From: Rhizobium leguminosarum
Lineage (GTDB): Bacteria > Pseudomonadota > Alphaproteobacteria > Rhizobiales > Rhizobiaceae
Assembly (NCBI RefSeq): GCF_001652265.1
Contig: NZ_LWBS01000417.1
Span: 186,001 to 250,000, forward strand
DNA: 64,000 nucleotides
Direction of reading: 5' to 3'
The notes under the pieces were generated by a model, which was not told the origin of the DNA, did no database searches, and was given only the letters and a program-made list of their open reading frames with translations. Below are positions 29,453 to 37,243 of this stretch, piece after piece. Every line of letters begins with the position of its first letter. The stretch's first letter is position 1. The position numbers and the translations under genes were made by a program.

Positions 29453-29853
29453 GACTGTGCCTCCACCGGTTGCAGACATTCGACGATGCTGCCGTTTTCG
29501 GTCGGCTGGACGCTGATATAGCTGAAGAGGCTGTCATCGGCCGCGCCATGCCAGTGGCGGTCGCCGGGTGCAAACCAGACGGCATCGCCGGCACGCAATG
29601 CTTCGATCGGGCCGCCCTCGTTCTGCGCCAGCCCATATCCCGAAAGCACATAAAGTAGCTGGCCTCTTGGATGCGTATGCCAGCGGGTGATGGTGCCGGG
29701 ATCGAGCGTGGCGCGCATTGCGGTGTTCTCGCCATCGGCGCTGCCTTCGAGCAGCATCTCGACCCAGAAAGGCGCAGTTGCGACGCCCTCAGGCGAGCGG
29801 ATCGCCCCGCCGGGACGCCTGATGGTCATGGTCTTCGGGTTCGAAGCACTCAT
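29449..29853 (-). CDS. cupin domain protein
   Basis: The 134-residue single-domain cupin has the metal-binding motif 1 WHTHPRGQLLYVLSGYG and motif 2 PGDRHWHGA, giving three or more His ligands for Fe, Mn or Ni. The N-terminal half resembles small carboxymuconolactone- or quercetin-type cupins. It overlaps both neighbours by four bases. Confidence 0.88.
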   Translation of the reverse strand: MSASNPKTMTIRRPGGAIRSPEGVATAPFWVEMLLEGSADGENTAMRATLDPGTITRWHTHPRGQLLYVLSGYGLAQNEGGPIEALRAGDAVWFAPGDRHWHGAADDSLFSYISVQPTENGSIVECLQPVEAQS

Positions 29854-30269
29854 TGCCGGGCTCCAGCCAGACGAAGCCGCCAGTCTGGGTCGGTCATCTG
29901 GGCAATGCCGTCGCCGAAGGACCAGTCTTCCGGTGCGCTGGTGCTGATGACGATCATCGCATCCTCGGGCCGGAGGCCCGGCGATTGCGCCAGGAGTTCG
30001 GCGAGCCGCCGATAGAGCGCCTTCTTCATCTCGCCGGTGCGAGGCCTGCCGATCGTGATCGAGATGTAGACGAAATCGTCAGAGCGCGGGCCGGCGAGAT
30101 AGCTGCGATCGAAGATCAGTTCGTTTTCGTCATGCTGGTGAATGGCCTGGAAGCGGTCGTTTTCGGGCACGTCGAAGGTCTCGACCAGGGCGCGCTGGAT
30201 ATTGTCGGCCAGCGCCGCGAGGTAGTCCGGCGACTTGCCTTTGCGAAGGGAAATGCGAATGAAGGGCAT
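29850..30269 (-). CDS. tautomerase family protein
   Basis: The 139-residue protein begins MPFIRISLRKGKS when started at ATG 30269. This places Pro as the first residue after Met removal, as required for the N-terminal catalytic proline of the 4-oxalocrotonate tautomerase superfamily; the ATG at 30281 would bury it. Conserved DRFQAIHQH and FVYISITIGRPRTGEMKKALYRRLAELL follow. It is the first gene of the operon with cupin and DUF4865. Confidence 0.88.
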   Translation of the reverse strand: MPFIRISLRKGKSPDYLAALADNIQRALVETFDVPENDRFQAIHQHDENELIFDRSYLAGPRSDDFVYISITIGRPRTGEMKKALYRRLAELLAQSPGLRPEDAMIVISTSAPEDWSFGDGIAQMTDPDWRLRLAGARQ

Positions 30270-30386
30270 CGGGATCTCCATGGTTCAGGCCGTCGATCGA
30301 CCTTGACAGCAGAACCATCGCACGGCACGATGATGCTGAAAATCAGAATTTTAAGGATCAACGATCCTGAAAACCAGGACTATATA
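30270..30386. promoter_or_regulatory. divergent control region with LysR-type inverted repeat
   Basis: This 117-bp region separates the tautomerase operon from the LysR gene. It contains the perfect inverted repeat AGGATC-AAC-GATCCT at about 30353-30367, close to the lysR start, and an A/T-rich stretch. A LysR protein normally represses its own gene and controls the divergent operon from such a site; that assignment is inference. Confidence 0.5.
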
Positions 30387-31283
30387 ATGCGACGGACAAT
30401 CTTCGATCTCGATGTGCTCCGAACCTTTTCGACCGGCATGGAGCTTGGCAATTTCGCCAAGGCGGCCGAGCGGCTCGGGCGTTCGACTTCGGCGGTCAGC
30501 GCGCAGCTGAAGAAGCTGGAGGAACAGGCGGGCACGCCGATCTTCCGCAAGGCGGGTCGCGGGCTGGCGCTGACCGATGCCGGCGAGACGATGCTCGGTT
30601 ATGCCAGGCGGCTGCTGGAGCTCAACGACGAGGCGGCTGCAGCCGTCAACAGCGTCGAGCTGGAAGGCTGGGTGCGGCTCGGCCTGCAGGAGGATTTTGG
30701 CGAGACCCTGCTGCCTGGTGTGCTCGGCCGCTTTGCGCGTGCGCATCCGAAGGTCCGGATCGAAGCGCGGGTGGTGCGCAATGCCGAGTTGCTTGAGCGC
30801 GTCACATCGGGCAAGCTCGATCTGGCACTTGCCTGGAGCGATGGCACGCTGACGGCGCATTGCGAGCGGATCGGCGAAGTGCCGATGCGCTGGATCGGAC
30901 CTGCCGAGGGGCAGCCGGACTGGCAAGCCGCAAGCGGCGAGCCGATGCCGCTCGCTTCCTTGGAGGCACCGTGCCTGCTGCGGAGTGCGGCGACCAAGGC
31001 ACTTGATGAGGCGGGTATCTCCTGGCGGCTCGCCTTCGTCAGTCCCAGCCTCGGCGGTCTCTGGGCTGCGACGGCGGCAGGCCTCGGTCTCACCATCCGC
31101 ACGCCGATCGGCCTGCCGGCGAAGGTCCGGCCGCTGGCGCCCGAGACGATCGGCTTGCCGGATTTGCCGAAGCTCGGTCTGGTCCTGCATCGGGCGGAGG
31201 CCGAACCGCAACCGGCTGCGGCCCGGCTTGCCGAGCTCGTGCTTCAGTCGGTGCATGGCGCGCTGCGCGAGGTGTTGGCTTGA
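30387..31283 (+). CDS. LysR family transcriptional regulator
   Basis: The 298-residue protein has a winged helix-turn-helix (LDVLRTFSTGMELGNFAKAAERLGRSTSAVSAQLKKLEEQAGTPIF) and a periplasmic-binding-protein-like effector domain from about residue 90. The true start is ATG 30387; a much longer in-frame extension crosses the divergent promoter and is not believable. It probably controls the tautomerase/cupin/DUF4865 operon opposite it. Confidence 0.93.
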   Translation: MRRTIFDLDVLRTFSTGMELGNFAKAAERLGRSTSAVSAQLKKLEEQAGTPIFRKAGRGLALTDAGETMLGYARRLLELNDEAAAAVNSVELEGWVRLGLQEDFGETLLPGVLGRFARAHPKVRIEARVVRNAELLERVTSGKLDLALAWSDGTLTAHCERIGEVPMRWIGPAEGQPDWQAASGEPMPLASLEAPCLLRSAATKALDEAGISWRLAFVSPSLGGLWAATAAGLGLTIRTPIGLPAKVRPLAPETIGLPDLPKLGLVLHRAEAEPQPAAARLAELVLQSVHGALREVLA

Positions 31284-31293
31284 CATCTCCGCG

Positions 31294-31322
31294 TTGACCC
31301 CTCGGGCGCAAGCCTGTAGCCT
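31294..31322 (+). promoter_or_regulatory. possible promoter for leader peptide and dioxygenase
   Basis: TTGACC (31294-31299) and TAGCCT (31317-31322) are separated by 17 bases, giving a start point near 31329, almost at the ATG of the small reading frame at 31332. The -10 match is modest. Confidence 0.35.
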
Positions 31323-31331
31323 CGAATCGCT

Positions 31332-31382
31332 ATGAAGACGTTCACCCTCAATATCGCTTCGGTCTTCTTCTTGAGCCTCTAA
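31332..31382 (+). CDS. possible 16-residue leader peptide
   Basis: ATG to TAA encodes MKTFTLNIASVFFLSL. It lies 134 bases before the dioxygenase gene and is followed at once by two stable hairpins, GCATC-AGAA-GATGC (31397-31410) and CCAGCC-TTCGC-GGCTGG (31420-31436). No clear ribosome-binding site precedes it, which would fit a leaderless transcript. The layout resembles an attenuator, with neighbouring Phe codons near the end as possible sensing codons. It is also consistent with chance. Confidence 0.35.
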   Translation: MKTFTLNIASVFFLSL

Positions 31383-31515
31383 GGCTCTGCCTTCGGGCAT
31401 CAGAAGATGCGGCCGCTGACCAGCCTTCGCGGCTGGCGTGTTGCCGTGGACTGTAACCACCCTGCATCCGGCCAAGGAAAGAGCCGGCAGGCTCGGCGAT
31501 AGAGAGAGATATATC

Positions 31516-32328
31516 ATGACATCAGATGTTTACCCGCCGGCGCTGAGCGTCGCGCAGATCGAGCAATTCATCGAGGATGGCTTCATCAGGATCGACGATG
31601 CCTTTCCCCGCGAGCTGGCAGCGGAAGCCCGTGCCATCATGTGGTGCGACATTCCCTTCGATGCGGATCATCCGGGAACGTGGACGCAGCCCGTCGTGCG
31701 GCTTGCCGGCTATGGCGGTGGGCCGTTCGAGAAAGCTGTCAATACGCCGGTATTGCGTTCGGCCTTCGACCAGTTCGTCGGCAAAGGGCGCTGGGAGCCG
31801 CGCAACGGACTTGGCAGTTTCCCGGTCCGCTTTCCCCATCCCGATGATCCCGGCGATGCCGGTTGGCATGTGGACCTGAGCTTTCCCGGTGAGGGTTCCA
31901 ATCCGGATGAGCAGCGAGACTTTTCCGCCTGGCGGGTGAACATCACCTCGCGCGGGCGGGCGTTGCTGATGCTCTTCCTGTTCTCGGATGTTGGGGAGGA
32001 AGATGCACCAACCCGTATCCGTGTCGGTTCTCACAAGGATATCGCTCGCCTTCTGGCACCGGCGGGCGAGGCGGGGATGGCCCACCTTTGGCTGGAGCAT
32101 GTCGGGGAAGAGCGGCCGCTGGCGTTGGCAACAGGGCAGGCGGGCACAGTCTATCTCTGCCATCCCTTCCTCATCCATGCAGCGCAGATGCATCGCGGCA
32201 AGGAGCCGCGTTTTATGGCGCAGCCCGGCCTTGTGCCTTCCGAACCTCTTCGGCTCGAACGGCAGGACGGCGCCTATTCGCCGGTCGAGATCGCAATCCG
32301 CCGGGCGCTTCACCATCAATCTATCTGA
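31516..32328 (+). CDS. phytanoyl-CoA dioxygenase (PhyH) family protein
   Basis: The 270-residue protein shows the Fe(II)/2-oxoglutarate oxygenase triad: His and Asp in GWHVDLSFPG and the distal His in CHPFLIHAAQ, with Arg in PRFMAQP for 2-oxoglutarate. The substrate is unknown; PhyH relatives hydroxylate CoA esters, ectoine, amino acids and secondary metabolites. ATG 31516 follows a purine-rich GAGAGAG stretch. It ends in a 10-bp hairpin. Confidence 0.87.
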   Translation: MTSDVYPPALSVAQIEQFIEDGFIRIDDAFPRELAAEARAIMWCDIPFDADHPGTWTQPVVRLAGYGGGPFEKAVNTPVLRSAFDQFVGKGRWEPRNGLGSFPVRFPHPDDPGDAGWHVDLSFPGEGSNPDEQRDFSAWRVNITSRGRALLMLFLFSDVGEEDAPTRIRVGSHKDIARLLAPAGEAGMAHLWLEHVGEERPLALATGQAGTVYLCHPFLIHAAQMHRGKEPRFMAQPGLVPSEPLRLERQDGAYSPVEIAIRRALHHQSI

Positions 32329-32338
32329 TTGGTGATCT

Positions 32339-32364
32339 GGCATCCGGCCCGAGAGCCGGATGCC
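32339..32364 (+). terminator. hairpin after the dioxygenase gene
   Basis: A perfect 10-bp stem (GGCATCCGGC / GCCGGATGCC) with a six-base loop lies 10 bases past the stop. There is no T tract, so it may stabilise the 3' end rather than terminate. Confidence 0.6.
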
Positions 32365-32378
32365 TTCGGCTACTTCAT

Positions 32379-32433
32379 AATTCAGAGTGCTACAGTGTCC
32401 TTTGCGTGTCTGAAAAGACGCGCGGGACTGTAG
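32379..32433 (+). repeat. mosaic intergenic repeat, family B, copy 2 (second module only)
   Basis: AATTCAGAGTGCTACAGTG..TTTGCGTGTCTGAAAAGACGCGCGGGACTGTAG matches the second module of copy 1; the A/T-palindrome module is absent. Confidence 0.8.
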
Positions 32434-32450
32434 GGTGCCGGCACGTCATC

Positions 32451-33425
32451 TCAGCCGAAGCGTTCGAGCGCCATGGCGAAGATATCGGAATCGACATTGC
32501 CCCCCGAGGTGACGGCGATGACCGTGTCGCTTTCCAGAGCATCGCCATGGAAGAGGGCGGCGGCAAGTGCCACGGCGCCGCCGGGCTCGACGACGATCTT
32601 CAACCGCGAGAAGGCGAGTGCCATGGCGCGCAGCGCCTCCTCGTCGGTGACGACGATGCCGGCGCCGGCGAGGCGCTTGAGGATCGGAAAGGTGATGTTG
32701 CCCGGCTGCGGCGTAACGATCGCATCGCAGATCGAGCCCGATACCGCCGCGTTTCGTTCGATCCTGCCGGAGGCGAGCGAGCGGGTCGTGTCGTCGAAAT
32801 CCCTGGGCTCGCAGGGACGGACGCGAAAGCCGGGAGAACTGGCTTCAAGGGCGAGCGCGATGCCGGAGGTCAATCCGCCGCCGCCGCAGGGAACAAGGAC
32901 TTCGGCTGATGTCACGCCTTCCTCTCCAGCCTGCTCGGAGATTTCAAGACCGGTCGTGCCCTGACCGGCAATGACAAGCGGTTCGTCGAAGGGCTTGATC
33001 AGCGTCAGGCCGCGCTCGGCCGAAAGCCTGGCGCCGATCTCGTCGCGATCCTCGTTGACGCGGTCGTAAAGCACCACTTCGGCGCCGAAGGCGCGGGTGT
33101 TGGCGATCTTCAGCTTCGGCGCATCGCTCGGCATGATGATGACGGAGGGAATGTTGTGCAGCTTGGCCGCAAGCGCAACACCCTGGGCGTGGTTGCCGGA
33201 GGAGAAGGCGATGACACCTTTGGAGCGCACGGCCGGATCGAGGCCGGAGACGGCCGACCAGCCGCCACGAAACTTGAACGAGCCGGAATGTTGCAGACAT
33301 TCCGCCTTCACGAACAGGCGCCGGCCGGCGATCTCATTGAGGAAAGGGGAGGAGAGAAGCGGCGTACGCCTGATATGACCGCGCAGACGGGCGCGGGCCG
33401 CGACAATCATTTCAATGCTGGCCAT
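32451..33425 (-). CDS. threonine/serine dehydratase-like PLP enzyme
   Basis: The 324-residue fold-type II PLP enzyme has the PLP lysine Lys51 in QHSGSFKFRGG, the SSGNHAQGVALAAKL phosphate-binding loop, and the C-terminal VPCGGGGLTSGIA. It lacks an ACT regulatory domain, so it is the catabolic or short form, probably a threonine/serine deaminase or serine racemase-like enzyme. Start chosen at 33425; 33461 and 33500 are alternatives with no better ribosome-binding site. Confidence 0.9.
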   Translation of the reverse strand: MASIEMIVAARARLRGHIRRTPLLSSPFLNEIAGRRLFVKAECLQHSGSFKFRGGWSAVSGLDPAVRSKGVIAFSSGNHAQGVALAAKLHNIPSVIIMPSDAPKLKIANTRAFGAEVVLYDRVNEDRDEIGARLSAERGLTLIKPFDEPLVIAGQGTTGLEISEQAGEEGVTSAEVLVPCGGGGLTSGIALALEASSPGFRVRPCEPRDFDDTTRSLASGRIERNAAVSGSICDAIVTPQPGNITFPILKRLAGAGIVVTDEEALRAMALAFSRLKIVVEPGGAVALAAALFHGDALESDTVIAVTSGGNVDSDIFAMALERFG

Positions 33426-33580
33426 TCGGGAATCTTTCTGCTTGCGGGTTCGCCCATGCATAGGGCGAGGCAAGCCAATTGTGAACGGCGACTTTGTCAC
33501 GGTGACATGAATGGTGCCACCGCTGCTTCTTCAGCCGCGCTGCGCTTCCACCGAGTGTTTGATCAGGCGATCCCGAAGCG

Positions 33581-35317
33581 TCAGTAGCCGCTTGCCGAAC
33601 CTTCCGCTGCGCGGCTGTCCATGGCGCCGTTGTAGCGGGCGCCGCCACCTTTTTCGATGGCAGCAAGGGTTTTGCCGCCGACGAGGATGCCGGCGGCCTG
33701 GCCCCATTGCGGCGCGTCATTGCCGCCATCGAAGCTGTAGCCCATCGCGGCGAGCGTCTTTTCCGTATCCGGCGAAAGTGCATAGGGTTCGAGAAAGACT
33801 TTGTCGGGCTGCCATTGGTGGTGGAGACGCGGGGCGTTGACCGCCTGGCTGATATCCATGCCGAAATCGACGACATTGAGGATCGCCTCCAGCGTGATGG
33901 TGATGATGCGCGAGCCACCGGGGCTGCCGATCACCATGAAGGGCTTGCCGTCCCGGGTGACAATCGTCGGGCTCATCGAGGAGAGCGGCGTCTTCTTCGG
34001 GACAATCGCATTGGCCTCGCCCTGCACCAGTCCGTAGAGGTTCGGCACGCCAGGCTTGGAGGTGAAATCGTCCATCTCGTTGTTGAGCAGCACACCCGTG
34101 CCGGGTGCTACGACGCCGGCACCGAAGGAGCCGTTCAGCGTATAGGTGACGGCAACCGCATTGCCCTCGTCGTCGATGATCGAATAATGCGTCGTCTCGG
34201 TGCTTTCCTTGCCGCCGAGCGGCTTCAGATTCGCCGAGGTGCCGGCCTTGTAGGGGTCGATCTTGGCGGCAATTTCCGATGCATATTTCTTGTCGAGCAG
34301 TTTCTCGACGGGGTTCTCGACGAAATCGGGATCGCCGAGCGCCGCATTACGGTCGACATAAGCATAGCGCATCGCCTCGACCATGATGTGCACGGTTTCG
34401 GCCGAGTTATAGCCGAGATAGGAGAGCGGATAGCCTTCGAGAACGTTGAGGATCTCGCAGATGATGACGCCGCCGGAAGAAGGCGGCGGCGAGGAGATGA
34501 TGTCGTAGCCGCGGTAATTGCACTCGATCGGCTTCAGCTCGCGCACGGCATATTGCTCGAAATCCTCCTTGGCGAGGATGCCGCCCTTGGCCTGGCTCGC
34601 CTTGACGATCGCCTCGGCGGGCGCGGCCTTGTAGAAGGCGTCGGGGCCTCTTTCGGAGATGTCTGCCAGGACGGCGGCAAGGTCCGGTTGCTGGAGTTTT
34701 TCGCCCGATGCATAGGGTTTACCATCCGATTTCAGGAAGATTTTCGCTGCCGCCTCATCCTTGGCGAGGCGCTTGGCGCCGCCGGCAAAGCTTGCGGCAT
34801 CGCCCTGTTCCAGCGTGAAGCCCTCCTTGGCGAAGCGGAGCGCCGGTGCGATCAATTCCTGGCGAGGTTTGGTGCCGTATTTCTCGCGTGCGCTCTCGAA
34901 GCCCATCACGGAGCCCGGCACGCCGACGGCGAGATAGCCGTCGAGGCTGGCGCGTGGCACGACATCGCCCTTGGCATCGAGATACATGGTTTTTGTCGCG
35001 GCAAGCGGCGCGCGTTCGCGAAAATCGAGAAAGGTCTTGGTGCCGTCCTTCAGGCGAATGGTCATGAAGCCGCCGCCGCCGAGGTTGCCGGCCGCGGGAT
35101 AGACGACCGCCAGCGCATAACCGACGGCGACCGCTGCATCGACGGCATTGCCGCCGCTTTTCAGCACCTCGACGCCGACATCGGTCGCCAGATGCTGGGC
35201 GGTGACCACCATGCCGTGCTCGGCTTCGACGGGTGCAGGCGAGGCGGCGAAAGCCGAGGTCAGGCTCAGCGCGAATGCTGATATGACGGAGATCGTCCCG
35301 ATATGCAGGCGGCCCAT
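33581..35317 (-). CDS. ggt: gamma-glutamyltranspeptidase
   Basis: The 578-residue precursor is exported (signal peptide residues 1-25) and should cleave itself before Thr375 in ESTETTHYSIIDDEGNAVAVTYTLN, which then becomes the catalytic N-terminus of the small subunit. NAVDAAVAVGYAL and GNLGGGGFM in the large subunit and GSPGGSRIITITLEAILNVVDF in the small one are conserved. It hydrolyses glutathione and other gamma-glutamyl compounds in the periplasm. ATG 35317 has AGGAGGGG upstream. Confidence 0.95.
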   Translation of the reverse strand: MGRLHIGTISVISAFALSLTSAFAASPAPVEAEHGMVVTAQHLATDVGVEVLKSGGNAVDAAVAVGYALAVVYPAAGNLGGGGFMTIRLKDGTKTFLDFRERAPLAATKTMYLDAKGDVVPRASLDGYLAVGVPGSVMGFESAREKYGTKPRQELIAPALRFAKEGFTLEQGDAASFAGGAKRLAKDEAAAKIFLKSDGKPYASGEKLQQPDLAAVLADISERGPDAFYKAAPAEAIVKASQAKGGILAKEDFEQYAVRELKPIECNYRGYDIISSPPPSSGGVIICEILNVLEGYPLSYLGYNSAETVHIMVEAMRYAYVDRNAALGDPDFVENPVEKLLDKKYASEIAAKIDPYKAGTSANLKPLGGKESTETTHYSIIDDEGNAVAVTYTLNGSFGAGVVAPGTGVLLNNEMDDFTSKPGVPNLYGLVQGEANAIVPKKTPLSSMSPTIVTRDGKPFMVIGSPGGSRIITITLEAILNVVDFGMDISQAVNAPRLHHQWQPDKVFLEPYALSPDTEKTLAAMGYSFDGGNDAPQWGQAAGILVGGKTLAAIEKGGGARYNGAMDSRAAEGSASGY

Positions 35318-35392
35318 GATTTCCCCTCCTATGGACAATGATGGAAAAACATATGGGACTGCAACGGTCCGAGGCAATGCAAGGGGTTGGCT

Positions 35393-35463
35393 TTAAAGCA
35401 TGTCGCGCAAAACTATGTCGCGGGTTTGAGACGACGACATGGATAAAAATATATCCTAAAGCG
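35393..35463 (-). repeat. mosaic intergenic repeat, family A, partial copy 5 (inverted)
   Basis: Read on the minus strand this corresponds to the second module of family A (..GTCGT..AAAACCGC-like..GCGCGACATGCTTTA). It is diverged, and the first module is missing. Its CTAAAGCG end provides the TAG stop of the XRE regulator gene. Confidence 0.7.
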
Positions 35464-36301
35464 TCAGGAGTTCGGCGAGTTTCCGGTTGGTGTCGTCGTC
35501 ATCGAGCGGGGTATAGACGATGAGCTTCATCTCCGGCCGGTTTGTCAGCGTCAGGCCGGTATGTTCGAAGGACATGCGGCCCTTGACGGGGTGGTTGATG
35601 CGCTTGATGCCGGATAGCGGGCTGACGACCTCGTGGCGCTGCCACCAGTCGCGAAATTCGTCGCTTGCCTGCTTCAGTAGCGCGATCAGCCGTTCGAAAT
35701 CCGGATCGCCGGCATAACGTGCGCTGTCGGTGCGGAACATTGCCAGCGAGACGCGGGCAACCGATTCCCAATCGACGAGCAGCCGGCGATGCGCCGAGTC
35801 GGCGAACAGACGATGCATGATGTTGCGTTCGTCGCGGTCGAGCGTGTCGTAACCACCGAACAGCATGTCGGCGGCGCGGTTCCAGGCGAGCACGTCCCAC
35901 CGGCGGCCGAGCACATAGGCCGGTTGGTGGGTCAGGTTGGCGAGCATGCGTTGCAGCGGCTCGTCGACGCATTCGGGTGCGGACGATACAGCCTGCGGCG
36001 CAGGGCGATTGTTGAGGGTGAAGAGATGCCGGCGTTCGGCCTCATCGAGGCGCAGTGCATCGGCAAGGGCGTTGAGCACCTGTGTCGAGGGCCTGATGTC
36101 GCGGCCCTGTTCCAGCCATGTGTACCAAGTGGTGCCGACGCCGGCGAGCATGGCGAGCTCCTCGCGCCGGAGACCCGGCGTGCGCCGACGGAAACCCTCC
36201 GGCAAGCCCACCTCGGACGGCGTCAGCCGCTCGCGGCGAGAGCGCAGAAAGGCTGCAAATTCACGGCGGCGGGCTTCGAATGTGTCGGCTCTCTGGTCCA
36301 T
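35456..36301 (-). CDS. XRE-family regulator with MmyB-like ligand domain
   Basis: The 281-residue protein has an N-terminal helix-turn-helix (LRREELAMLAGVGTTWYTWLEQGRDIRPSTQVLNALADALRLDEAERRHLFTL) and a C-terminal MmyB-type ligand-binding domain (YVLGRRWDVLAWNRAADMLFG...). Proteins of this group often repress a divergently transcribed short-chain dehydrogenase, and here the neighbour is exactly that. ATG 36313 is an alternative start. The last residues and TAG are shared with a repeat. Confidence 0.92.
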   Translation of the reverse strand: MDQRADTFEARRREFAAFLRSRRERLTPSEVGLPEGFRRRTPGLRREELAMLAGVGTTWYTWLEQGRDIRPSTQVLNALADALRLDEAERRHLFTLNNRPAPQAVSSAPECVDEPLQRMLANLTHQPAYVLGRRWDVLAWNRAADMLFGGYDTLDRDERNIMHRLFADSAHRRLLVDWESVARVSLAMFRTDSARYAGDPDFERLIALLKQASDEFRDWWQRHEVVSPLSGIKRINHPVKGRMSFEHTGLTLTNRPEMKLIVYTPLDDDDTNRKLAELLTL

Positions 36302-36429
36302 GGCGGTGATCATATCAGTATCGATACCAGGATAAAACTGGAACTGTTTGCCGTTTCCGGGCCGCGCATGATGCCGGCGCCGCGGGTGGTTCAAACGCCT
36401 GCGGATCGATCAATTCAAGGAGCAGCATC
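36302..36429. promoter_or_regulatory. divergent control region with GTATCGATAC palindrome
   Basis: The region between the XRE regulator and the SDR gene contains the perfect 10-base palindrome GTATCGATAC (about 36318-36327), close to the regulator start. It is a candidate operator. Confidence 0.4.
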
Positions 36430-37148
36430 ATGTCTTTGCAGCATGTGGTCGTCATCGGCGGTTCTTCCGGCATCGGCCTCGCCACGGCGAAATTACTTTT
36501 GAAACAGGGTTATACGGTCACCATTGCGGGCCGCGACGGCGAAAAGCTCGCGGCGGCGAAGGCATCGCTCGATGGCGATCTGCGCAGCGTCGTGCTTGAT
36601 GCGATGGAGCTTTCCACACTCGGGGAGGCTTTTGCCGCGATCGGCGCATTCGGTCATCTCGTGCTGGCGATGGGCAGCGGTCACGGTGCCGGAGCTTTTG
36701 CGACGCTCGACATGACGGACCTGCTTGCCGGCTTCCAGACCAAGCTCATTCCGCATGCCGCAGCAGCCCAGGCGGCACTGCCGCTGCTGCAGCCGGGCGG
36801 CAGAGCATCACCTTCGTTTCGGCGGTCAGCGCGCAGGCTGCGATGCCTGGCACGGCTGGGCTTGCGGCCGTCAATGCCGGCATCGAGGCGATCGTGCCGG
36901 TGCTTGCCGCCGAATTGAAGCCGTTGCGCGTCAACGGCGTTTCCCCCGGGGTCGTCGATACGCCGTGGTGGAGTTTCCTGCCGCCCGAGCAGCGCGGCAG
37001 CGTCTTTGCGGATTTCGCCGGCCGCACGCCGGTCGGCCGTGTCGGCAGGCCGGAGGATATTGCAGAGGTGATTGCCTTCCTGATCGGAAACGGCTTCATG
37101 AGCGGCCATGTCGTTACCTGCGACGGCGGCATGCGTCTCGGCGCCTGA
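36430..37148 (+). pseudogene. short-chain dehydrogenase/reductase, frameshifted
   Basis: The first frame encodes MSLQHVVVIGGSSGIGLATAKLLLKQG (NAD(P) motif G-x-x-x-G-x-G) and continues sensibly to LLQPGG at about 36801. From 36804 the SDR sequence resumes in another frame (SITFVSAVSAQAAMPGTAGLAAVNAG..VDTPWW..CDGGMRLGA) to the stop at 37148. The join reads GGCGGCAGAGCATCACC; removing one AG pair restores a single 238-codon frame. The catalytic Tyr position of a classical SDR (Y-x-x-x-K) is not obvious even after repair. It is either a real inactivating AG duplication or a sequencing error. Confidence 0.85.
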
Positions 37149-37172
37149 GGCAGGTTTCCGGGCGATGCTGAG

Positions 37173-37243
37173 GACAAAATTATGCGGCAATTCAAAGTAC
37201 TACAGCATGTTTTGCGCGTCGGAAAAGACGTGCGGCGCTGTAG
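37173..37243 (+). repeat. mosaic intergenic repeat, family B, copy 3
   Basis: GGACAAAATTATGCGGCAATTCAAAGTACTACAGCATG..GCGCGTC..GAAAAGACG..GCGCTGTAG. The first palindromic module is reduced to its last part. The element overlaps the 3' end of the alpha/beta hydrolase gene and encodes its last residues. Confidence 0.82.

Noticed and set aside
29853..30386. N-terminal extension of the LysR protein
   Set aside because: The frame is open upstream of 30387 only because it is antisense to the tautomerase gene; the extension crosses the divergent promoter.
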